Shown here one piece after another: positions 1-5,216 of a DNA stretch of 5,565 bases. Both the position numbers and the translations under genes were made by a program. Position 1 is the stretch's first letter. Every line of letters starts with the position of its first letter. The DNA comes from SAR92 clade bacterium (GTDB taxonomy: Bacteria > Pseudomonadota > Gammaproteobacteria > Pseudomonadales > Porticoccaceae). The notes below the pieces were generated by a model, which did not search any database, was not told the DNA's origin, and worked only from the letters and a program-made list of their open reading frames with translations. The stretch is from the NCBI GenBank assembly GCA_018607545.1, contig JABBBF010000212.1:1-5565 (forward strand), written 5' to 3'.

Positions 1-53
1 GTCATTTCAAGCAGTTCGCCAATGGGTTTTTGTTTTAATTCTGATAGATTCAT
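1..53 (-). CDS. rho: Transcription termination factor Rho, N-terminal fragment (runs off the window)
   Basis: Only the first 17 codons and two further bases are present. They read MNLSELKQKPIGELLEM, which closely matches the start of gammaproteobacterial Rho (MNLTELKNTPVSELI-type), the helical N-terminal part of the RNA-binding domain. Rho is the hexameric RNA-dependent ATPase helicase that ends transcription at C-rich, untranslated RNA. Its position just downstream of trxA on the same strand is the classic trxA-rho order and supports the call. The ATG at 53-51 is the only plausible start. It has no Shine-Dalgarno; the eight bases before it read TCCCTCCT, which resembles the anti-Shine-Dalgarno itself. 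The RNA-binding core and the ATPase domain lie outside the window, so intactness cannot be judged. Confidence 0.9.
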   Translation of the reverse strand, partial: MNLSELKQKPIGELLEM

Positions 54-225
54 AGGAGGGATTTTTTTAAGGTTTGGAAAGGGGTTGGGCTCAATGCCGG
101 TATTATTAATTTGGTTTGAGTGGCTCGACTGTTGCTTACAATCTCGAATAATAAGTAGAAGTGTTGCGTTTAAAGATTATGAGATGGTAAAAGAGGGAGC
201 TACTCGGAATAAAACTAATGGGATT
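54..225 (-). promoter_or_regulatory. rho 5' leader, C-rich and G-poor, possible Rho autoregulation (rut-like) region
   Basis: This is the untranslated stretch between the proposed rho start of transcription and the rho ATG. Read on the minus strand, its last 67 bases (120 to 54) contain 23 C and only 4 G, with C runs such as CCCAACCCC and CCCTCC and no evident stable hairpin. The leader contains no ATG, so I see no leader peptide. A long, unstructured, C-over-G transcript is what Rho binds, and E. coli rho is known to be autoregulated by Rho-dependent termination in its leader. Applying that mechanism here is inference from composition and position. Confidence 0.5.
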
Positions 226-231
226 TGGTGA

Positions 232-259
232 AGTATAGCGCGCATTAACCAAAGAGCAA
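232..259 (-). promoter_or_regulatory. Candidate sigma-70 promoter for rho
   Basis: On the minus strand a -35-like TTGCTC (259-254) is separated by 16 bases from TATACT (237-232), which matches five of six bases of the -10 consensus. Transcription would begin near 225, giving rho a leader of roughly 170 nucleotides. The good -10 and the location between trxA and rho favour it; the -35 matches only three consensus positions. Readthrough from trxA could also supply rho. Confidence 0.5.
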
Positions 260-269
260 GAACATTTTT

Positions 270-287
270 TGCGGCCCTAAGGCCGCA
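270..287 (-). terminator. GC-rich hairpin downstream of trxA (no U-tract; possible attenuator or processing site)
   Basis: A perfect 6-base stem GCGGCC/GGCCGC with a 4-base loop (TTAG on the minus strand) is extended by one T-A pair to 7 bp. It lies 36 bases past the trxA stop. For trxA transcription the hairpin is followed by AAAAAATG, not by U residues, so it is not a standard intrinsic terminator. It could protect the trxA mRNA 3' end or assist Rho-dependent termination. The T-run sits on the wrong side for either strand to be a canonical terminator. Confidence 0.35.
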
Positions 288-322
288 GTCAAGATATCTG
301 CCGTCGCTTTTTTATAAAGCCC

Positions 323-649
323 TTATAAAAGGCTGTCAATAAATTCAACCAGTTGGGTCTTTGACAGGGCGCCAACTTTAGTCGCTTCAACGCTGCCATT
401 TTTAAATACCAGCAGAGTTGGGATACCGCGAACATTGAATTTGGCCGCTGTTTCCGGGTTGCTATCCACATCAACTTTGCAGATTTTGATACGACCGGCG
501 TATTCATCAGCCAGCTCGTCGAGGAGTGGCGCAATCATTTTACAGGGACCGCACCAAGCTGCCCAAAAATCTACCAGTGCAGGGACATCTGACTGTAGTA
601 CATCGCTTTCAAAGCTTGTGTCTGTGGTGTGAACGATAGCGTCGCTCAT
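323..649 (-). CDS. trxA: Thioredoxin 1 (TrxA)
   Basis: This 108-residue protein is the usual length for a single-domain bacterial thioredoxin (E. coli TrxA is about 109). It is a cytoplasmic disulfide reductase, recharged by thioredoxin reductase and NADPH, that serves ribonucleotide reductase, methionine sulfoxide reductases and many other thiol targets. The active site WCGPC is at residues 32-36, the buried acid in VDFWA is Asp27, Lys58 is its partner in the central strand, and the cis-proline loop GIPT has Pro77. There is no signal peptide. A third cysteine, Cys57, lies beside Lys58 where E. coli has Ala, a mild oddity. The ATG has a good Shine-Dalgarno (GGAG at 661-658, 8 bases upstream). 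rho follows on the same strand and the fused flavoenzyme gene is divergent. Confidence 0.97.
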   Translation of the reverse strand: MSDAIVHTTDTSFESDVLQSDVPALVDFWAAWCGPCKMIAPLLDELADEYAGRIKICKVDVDSNPETAAKFNVRGIPTLLVFKNGSVEATKVGALSKTQLVEFIDSLL

Positions 650-702
650 AAGCTGGTCTCCGTATTAATTAGTTTTATTGTAAGAAGGTCTTTAATAGAC
701 TC

Positions 703-732
703 ATGTTACCATTCACTGCACCTGAGTCTCAA
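703..732 (-). promoter_or_regulatory. Candidate sigma-70 promoter for trxA
   Basis: On the minus strand TTGAGA (732-727; five of six -35 consensus bases) is followed after 18 bases by TAACAT (708-703; four of six -10 bases). Transcription would start near 696 and give a leader of about 47 nucleotides that includes the GGAG ribosome site. A second -10-like hexamer, TACAAT at 682-677, has no good -35 partner. This is a sequence-only prediction. Confidence 0.4.
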
Positions 733-785
733 TGCAAAATAGATGATCTTTTTATCTTAATACTAACTACAAAATAGACTCGCAG

Positions 786-815
786 CTGGATCACTAAAAA
801 TTAGAAATTTTCCAG
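786..815. repeat. Nested inverted repeat upstream of the TVP38/flavoenzyme gene
   Basis: The outer arms CTGGA (786-790) and TCCAG (811-815) are perfect complements. Inside them AAAATT (797-802) and AATTTT (806-811) form a perfect 6-base inverted repeat around AGA; the two pairings share base 811. The inner repeat alone is AT-only and could occur by chance in AT-rich DNA, but together they span 30 bases in a divergent promoter region, which is a reasonable place for an operator. No regulator can be assigned. Confidence 0.3.
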
Positions 816-876
816 TTACAGGGGCTATCTAAAAGAATGAAATTTGTGATGGCGTAAATAGAAGCTGCACATAAAA

Positions 877-880
877 GGGG
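877..880 (+). promoter_or_regulatory. Ribosome binding site supporting the TTG start at 889
   Basis: The sequence AAAAGGGG ends 8 bases before TTG at 889-891. It is an imperfect but purine-rich Shine-Dalgarno at normal spacing. No ATG or GTG occurs in this frame between the upstream stop TAG (859-861) and the TTG. The next in-frame ATG (943-945) would delete most of the first hydrophobic segment, so TTG is preferred. Confidence 0.5.
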
Positions 881-888
881 CAACTAAA

Positions 889-3009
889 TTGATTAAAAAA
901 ATCGCACTGCTAGTGGCAATAGGTTGTTTGCTCTGGGCCTATATGGCACTGGATGGTCAGCGTTATCTGTCGGTAGACTTCTTCCGTGATTTTTACCAAC
1001 AGCAGCCTCTGCTGACCGCGGCGATCTATTTTTCTGTCTATGTGGTTGCCACGGCACTGTCTATTCCCGGCGCGGCACTGCTGACGATTATTGGTGGCAT
1101 GGTGTTTGGCCTGTGGACGGGAACGCTACTGGTTTCATTTGCCAGCTCAATTGGCGCCACGTTGGCCTTTTTAGTCTCACGATTTTTATTGCGCGATTGG
1201 GTTCAGAAGAAATTTTCCAGCCATCTCGGCACCCTTAATAAAGGAGTGGCGGAACAGGGCGGGTTCTATCTGTTCGGTTTGCGACTGATCCCGATCTTCC
1301 CATTTTGGATGATCAATCTGGTGATGGGTATAACACCGATCAAAACCACGACTTTTTACTGGGTCAGCCAGCTGGGTATGCTTGCCGGAACATTGGTCTA
1401 TGTTAATGCCGGTGCCTCTTTAAGCAATATTGAAGAGTTTTCCGCAGCGGGAATCCTCACGCCCGGAGTGATCTTCTCCTTTGTACTGCTGGCGATCTTT
1501 CCATTTATTGCCCGTGGCTTTATGCGCAGCCTGGAGCAGCGCAAGCGCTACCGCGGCTATAAAAAGCCAAAGAAATTCGATACCAACCTGGTTGTTATAG
1601 GTGCCGGCAGTGGCGGACTGGTCAGCGCCTATATTGCCGCGACCCTTAAGGCCAAAGTGACGCTGATTGAAAAAGATCAGATGGGCGGCGATTGCTTAAA
1701 TACCGGCTGTGTGCCGAGCAAGGCATTAATTCGTGCGGCGAAAGCCATGGCGGAGATTAAAAAGGCATCGCAGCTGGGTATTAATGTGGCGGCTCCGGAA
1801 GTGGATTTCTCCAAGGTGATGGGTCGCGTTCAGGAAGTAATTAAAACCATTGAGCCCCATGACTCTGTTGAGCGTTATACCGGACTCGGCGTTGACTGTG
1901 TCTCTGGCCATGCGCGGTTGATTTCTCCCTGGGTGGTTGAGGTCGATGGCCGCCAGATCAGCGCGGAAAAAATTATTCTCGCCACAGGCGCCCGGCCTAT
2001 AGTGCCGCCAATCCCCGGGCTGGATCAGGTCGATCCGCTGACTTCGGAAAATCTCTGGCAGCTGGATACATTGCCCCAACGTCTGCTGATTGTCGGCGGC
2101 GGTGCCATTGGCTGCGAACTGGCTCAGGCATTTCAGCGTCTCGGCTCGCAGGTAACATTGGTGGAGATGCAGTCGCAATTATTGCCTAGAGATGATCGGC
2201 ATGTGGCAGAGTTTATGGCCGATAGCCTAAGTGCCGAGGGTGTGCAGGTTCTTACCGGCTATGCCGCGAAAAAGTTTGCCAATCATTTAGACGGCGGTTC
2301 GGTATCTATCACTTCAGATAAGGCTGAAGACCTTGAGATAGCCTTTGATCGCGTGCTGGTGGCTATTGGGCGCGCGGCCAACACCAGCGGCTTTGGTCTC
2401 GAGGAGTTGGGTATTCCCCTGCATGCCAATGGCACGGTTGTCACCGATGAATACCTGCGCACCTGTTACCCGAATATCCTCGCCTGCGGTGATCTGGTTG
2501 GCCCCTATCAGTTGACCCATGCGGCCAGTCATCAGGCCTGGTATGCCGTGGTTAATGGCCTGCTCGGCAGATTTAAAAAATTCCGCGTCGATTATCGGGT
2601 GATTCCCCAGGTGATCTTTACCGATCCGCAGGTAGCGCGAGTGGGTCTAAATGAGCGCGAGGCGGCAGCACAGAATATTGCTGTCGAGGTGACTCAGTAC
2701 GATCTATCCGATCTGGATCGCGCGATTGCGGATAACGATGCCAAGGGTTTTGTAAAAGTGCTTAATGCCCCGGGTAGTGACCGTATTCTCGGCGCGACTA
2801 TTGTCGGGCCTCAGGCGGGAGAGTTGATCAGCGAGTTTGTGATCGCCATGAAAAATGGCATGGGGCTGAATAAGATGCTCAGCACGATTTATAGCTATCC
2901 AACCCTGAGCGAGGCCAACCGCTTTGTCGCTGGTGAGTGGAAGCGCAAACATGTGCCGGAAAAATTGCTGGGAATTTTAAGACGCTATTTGCACCGCAAC
3001 CTGCACTAA
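889..3009 (+). CDS. Fused TVP38/TMEM64-family membrane protein and FAD-dependent pyridine nucleotide-disulfide oxidoreductase
   Basis: This 706-residue protein has two parts. Residues 1 to about 215 are a TVP38/TMEM64 (DedA-like, SNARE-associated) membrane domain with hydrophobic segments near 4-20, 40-60, 63-98, 125-147, 155-176 and 190-211, and the family-type stretch GLRLIPIFPFWMIN at 130-143. A basic linker (213-229, rich in Arg and Lys) should be cytoplasmic by the positive-inside rule. Residues about 233-706 form a flavoprotein of the lipoamide dehydrogenase/mercuric reductase group: FAD motif GAGSGG 238-243, redox cysteines 269 and 274 in GGDCLNTGCVPSKAL, NAD(P) motif GGGAIG 403-408 followed by Glu426 (favours NADH), second FAD motif with Asp535, and a dimerisation domain ending in PTLSEANR. 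Tyr670 replaces the usual catalytic His before PTLSE. It lacks both the N-terminal metal-binding domain and the C-terminal Cys pair of MerA, so it is probably not a mercuric reductase. The fusion is known as a family; substrate and pathway are unknown. Start is TTG. It probably passes electrons to or from a membrane or thiol partner (inference). Confidence 0.92.
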   Translation: MIKKIALLVAIGCLLWAYMALDGQRYLSVDFFRDFYQQQPLLTAAIYFSVYVVATALSIPGAALLTIIGGMVFGLWTGTLLVSFASSIGATLAFLVSRFLLRDWVQKKFSSHLGTLNKGVAEQGGFYLFGLRLIPIFPFWMINLVMGITPIKTTTFYWVSQLGMLAGTLVYVNAGASLSNIEEFSAAGILTPGVIFSFVLLAIFPFIARGFMRSLEQRKRYRGYKKPKKFDTNLVVIGAGSGGLVSAYIAATLKAKVTLIEKDQMGGDCLNTGCVPSKALIRAAKAMAEIKKASQLGINVAAPEVDFSKVMGRVQEVIKTIEPHDSVERYTGLGVDCVSGHARLISPWVVEVDGRQISAEKIILATGARPIVPPIPGLDQVDPLTSENLWQLDTLPQRLLIVGGGAIGCELAQAFQRLGSQVTLVEMQSQLLPRDDRHVAEFMADSLSAEGVQVLTGYAAKKFANHLDGGSVSITSDKAEDLEIAFDRVLVAIGRAANTSGFGLEELGIPLHANGTVVTDEYLRTCYPNILACGDLVGPYQLTHAASHQAWYAVVNGLLGRFKKFRVDYRVIPQVIFTDPQVARVGLNEREAAAQNIAVEVTQYDLSDLDRAIADNDAKGFVKVLNAPGSDRILGATIVGPQAGELISEFVIAMKNGMGLNKMLSTIYSYPTLSEANRFVAGEWKRKHVPEKLLGILRRYLHRNLH

Positions 3010-3047
3010 AGCTTTTCGGCGTATTCGAAGCAGCGCTATTTATTTTT
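3010..3047. terminator. Weak possible terminator between convergent genes
   Basis: The 30-base gap between the two convergent stop codons contains an imperfect inverted repeat (GCTT...AAGC with inner TTCG...CGAA alternatives, 3011-3031). On the plus strand a U-rich stretch (CTATTTATTTTT) follows, 5 bases or more away and partly inside the opposite gene. It is the only terminator-like signal for the 889-3009 gene, but the stem is short, so termination here may be Rho-dependent or inefficient. Confidence 0.25.
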
Positions 3048-3984
3048 CACCGCTTTCAAACTCGGCCACGGCTTCATGGCCGACCACAGACTGCGGGTCG
3101 ATATGGATAATTACTTCCGATCCAGGAAAAGCACTGTGGATATTGTCCTCCACCTCATCAGAAATCTTATGAGCTTCCAACAGGCTCAGATCATCGTCCA
3201 ACTCTAAATGCAGCTGAATAAAGGTCATGGTTCCCGAGTGGCGGGAGCGCAAATCGTGAAGTCCTCTGGCACTTGGATGCTGAAGCACCAGGACTTTAAT
3301 TTTTTCGCGGTCCTCATCGGGCAGTTCGAGATCCATTAGGTGATCGTAAGAGGTAATAATGATCTCGCGAGCGCTGTAGAGAATATAGAGACCAATAGCT
3401 GCCGCAAACAGCCCATCGAAGCCATCCCAACCAACAGTGGCCAGCAGCAGCGCGACAATCACACTGCTATTGACCATTAAGTCGGTGCGGTAGTGCAGGG
3501 CATCTGCGCGAATAGCGGTGGAGTTGGTTTTGCGAATCACATGTTGCTGAAAACCCAGTAAAAGCAATGTGGCAACAATTGAAATAACCATTACAACGAT
3601 GCCCAGTTCGATAGATTCGATCTGGGTTGGATTGATAATTCGGCGGCCCGCTTCGAGCAATAAAAATCCGGCAGAGCCGGCAATAAACAGCGACTGGCTA
3701 AGTCCGGCGAGTGCTTCTGCCTTGCCGTGACCAAAGCGATGCTCTTTGTCCGCAGGGGTCAGTGCATGGCGCACAGCGACCAGATTAATAATTGAAGCCA
3801 GCGCATCGAGCATGGAGTCGATCAATGTGGCGAGCAGGCTGACGGAGCCAGAAGCGTTCCAGGCAATCAGCTTGGCGCCAATTAGGAAAATCGCCACCGA
3901 GGTCGACGCATAGGTGGCCAGGCGCAAGAGTCTTGCGGTCTCCTGTTGGCTGAGAGGGCCGGTGCTTTTAATTGCGTCAGACAT
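3040..3984 (-). CDS. fieF: Cation diffusion facilitator, Zn/Fe efflux transporter of the FieF/YiiP type
   Basis: This 314-residue inner-membrane protein aligns along nearly its whole length with E. coli FieF (YiiP, 300 residues). YiiP is a homodimeric antiporter that exports Zn(II), and also Fe(II) or Cd(II), in exchange for protons. All known YiiP ligands are present at a constant offset of 11: transport site A Asp56, Asp60, His164, Asp168; interface site B Asp79, His82, His86; cytoplasmic dimer site C His243, His259, His272, His294, Asp296. The dimer salt-bridge pair Lys88 and Asp218 is also kept. Six membrane segments precede a C-terminal ferredoxin-like domain from about residue 220. The N-terminal extension of 11 residues is hydrophilic. 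The ATG at 3984 has no recognisable Shine-Dalgarno. It lies 61 bases after hemW on the same strand but probably has its own promoter. A substrate choice between Zn and Fe cannot be made from sequence alone. Confidence 0.95.
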   Translation of the reverse strand: MSDAIKSTGPLSQQETARLLRLATYASTSVAIFLIGAKLIAWNASGSVSLLATLIDSMLDALASIINLVAVRHALTPADKEHRFGHGKAEALAGLSQSLFIAGSAGFLLLEAGRRIINPTQIESIELGIVVMVISIVATLLLLGFQQHVIRKTNSTAIRADALHYRTDLMVNSSVIVALLLATVGWDGFDGLFAAAIGLYILYSAREIIITSYDHLMDLELPDEDREKIKVLVLQHPSARGLHDLRSRHSGTMTFIQLHLELDDDLSLLEAHKISDEVEDNIHSAFPGSEVIIHIDPQSVVGHEAVAEFESGEK

Positions 3985-4014
3985 AGTTTTGTTCGTGTTG
4001 ATGAGAGTGCGGGG

Positions 4015-4044
4015 ATTCTAACAAAATAATCGTCGGGGAGTCAG
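4015..4044 (-). promoter_or_regulatory. Candidate sigma-70 promoter for fieF
   Basis: On the minus strand CTGACT (4044-4039; four of six -35 bases) is followed after 18 bases by TAGAAT (4020-4015; five of six -10 bases). Transcription would begin near 4008, leaving a short leader of about 24 nucleotides without a Shine-Dalgarno. The promoter begins immediately after the hemW stop codon. I see no clear metal-regulator (Fur or Zur) palindrome beside it. Confidence 0.4.
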
Positions 4045-4045
4045 C

Positions 4046-5209
4046 TTAGGAAAAGCCCTGTAACAGGCTGTTTAGAAATTGATAGCCGAGGGGCGTGGCG
4101 CGATACTGTTGGCTATCAACTTCTAGCAGGCCCTGAGATTGGAGTTTTTGCACCTGCTGTTCAATAGTTGAAACTGACAGTCCGGTTCTCTCTGAAAAAT
4201 AGCTGGCTGGCAGACCCTCGCGCAGACGCAGACCATTCATCATAAATTCCATTGCCAGCTCTTCGCTGGGAATCGGTTTTATCTGGGCCAGAGTTGCCAA
4301 CTCTCGTGATAGATAGTTATCCGGCTGGCGGGTTTTATTGCTGCGAATAATCTGTTGTTGCTGGGGCAGGCTGATCTTGCCATGAGCACCGGCACCAATG
4401 CCCAAGTAGTCACCAAACTGCCAGTAATTAATATTGTGCTCAGAGCGCTGGCCGGGCTGGGCAAAGGCTGAGACTTCATATTGGCCAAAGCCATGCTCGT
4501 CGAGCAGGGCCATACCCATCTGCTGGATATCGGCAAGGATGTCATCTTCCGGCAGCTGGGGCGGGCGCGAATAAAATTCCGTATTGGGTTCGATGGTCAG
4601 CTGGTACCAGGAGATATGGTTGGCACCCAGATCTATCGCCTGCTGGATATCGGCCCTTGCCTCAGCAAGACTCTGTCCTGGGAGGCCGTGCATTAAATCG
4701 AGATTAAAATTTTCAAAGCCGGCTTTTCGGGCGGTGTCGATGGCAGTCAGTGCCTGATCGCCGCTGTGAATTCTGCCAAGCTGTGTCAGGTGAGTATCGT
4801 TAAAACTCTGGATACCAATCGACAGCCGATTGATCCCGGCGCTGTGAAAGTCGGAGAACTTTTCCTGTTCAAAGGTGCCGGGATTGGCTTCAAGGGTAAT
4901 TTCAATATCCTCGTTAAAACCGATAATTTTCTCAGCAGCGGAGACAATCTGGCCAATTCCTGCGGCGGAAAAAAGACTCGGCGTGCCGCCACCAAAAAAT
5001 ATTGAAGTCAGTTTGCGACCCTGGGCCCAGGGTTGATCCTGCTGTAAATCGGCAATCAATCGCTGAATATAGGCCTGTTCGGGAATCTCCGGGCCTGCGG
5101 CATGGGAGTTAAAGTCGCAGTAGGGGCATTTGCGCACACACCAGGGGATATGCACATAGAGAGACAGGGGCGGCAGGGAAGCCTCCAGTTGCAGTGGGCG
5201 GTTGGTCAT
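4046..5209 (-). CDS. hemW: HemW, radical-SAM heme chaperone (formerly called oxygen-independent coproporphyrinogen III oxidase-like protein)
   Basis: The protein is 387 residues, close to E. coli HemW (378). HemW proteins bind heme and pass it to respiratory targets; they are not active coproporphyrinogen oxidases. The radical-SAM cluster motif CVRKCPYC (CX3CX2C) has Cys24, Cys28 and Cys31. GGGTPS at 73-78 is the SAM-binding glycine motif, followed by EANP 107-110 and SIGIQSFN 130-137. HNINYW at 258-263 matches the HNxxYW heme-binding motif that marks HemW. A HemN C-terminal winged-helix-like domain covers about 310-380. The frame stays open far upstream, through rdgB, but similarity begins only near LPPLSLYVHIPWC. 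The ATG at 5209-5207, 7 bases after the rdgB stop, is the sensible start. No Shine-Dalgarno is visible, so translation may be coupled to rdgB. The pair rdgB-hemW is a conserved gammaproteobacterial operon. Confidence 0.95.
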   Translation of the reverse strand: MTNRPLQLEASLPPLSLYVHIPWCVRKCPYCDFNSHAAGPEIPEQAYIQRLIADLQQDQPWAQGRKLTSIFFGGGTPSLFSAAGIGQIVSAAEKIIGFNEDIEITLEANPGTFEQEKFSDFHSAGINRLSIGIQSFNDTHLTQLGRIHSGDQALTAIDTARKAGFENFNLDLMHGLPGQSLAEARADIQQAIDLGANHISWYQLTIEPNTEFYSRPPQLPEDDILADIQQMGMALLDEHGFGQYEVSAFAQPGQRSEHNINYWQFGDYLGIGAGAHGKISLPQQQQIIRSNKTRQPDNYLSRELATLAQIKPIPSEELAMEFMMNGLRLREGLPASYFSERTGLSVSTIEQQVQKLQSQGLLEVDSQQYRATPLGYQFLNSLLQGFS

Positions 5210-5216
5210 TGCTGGA

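Larger units (their letters stand above)
650..888. other. Divergent intergenic region between trxA and the TVP38/flavoenzyme gene
   Basis: This AT-rich stretch of 239 bases separates two divergent genes and should hold both promoters. The trxA promoter candidate is at 703-732. For the plus-strand gene I find no convincing -35/-10 pair; weak hexamers such as TTGTGA (844-849) with CATAAA (870-875) are 20 bases apart. Two notable elements are a nested inverted repeat at 786-815 and a 9-base direct repeat AATAGACTC at 694-702 and 774-782. I see no RNA gene or small coding frame. Confidence 0.6.

Noticed and set aside
80..95. Possible TTG-initiated leader peptide ending at the rho ATG (stop TGA overlaps the start)
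   Set aside because: The frame LSPTPFQTLKKSLL has no ribosome site before the TTG and no resemblance to a known rho leader peptide; the overlap can arise by chance.
22..231. Plus-strand open frame of 69 codons opposite the rho leader
   Set aside because: It overlaps the rho start on the other strand, has no family resemblance, and its composition reflects the G-rich complement of the C-rich leader.
309..331. AT-rich hairpin AGCCTTT/AAGGGCT overlapping the trxA stop codon
   Set aside because: The stem has a G-T wobble and a 3-base loop, and it is not followed by a clear U-tract on the minus strand.
1726..2178. Minus-strand open frame of 150 codons inside the flavoenzyme gene
   Set aside because: It lies wholly antisense to the conserved FAD/NAD domains and resembles no known protein; it is a by-product of the codon bias of the real gene.
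889..3009. Mercuric reductase (merA) identity for the flavoenzyme domain
   Set aside because: No heavy-metal-associated domain, no C-terminal vicinal cysteines and no mer genes nearby; a membrane domain is fused instead.
4055..4070. Hairpin CCTG-TTA-CAGG followed by TTTT at the end of hemW
   Set aside because: The stem is only 4 bp, lies inside the last hemW codons and has a short T-run, so it is too weak to call a terminator.
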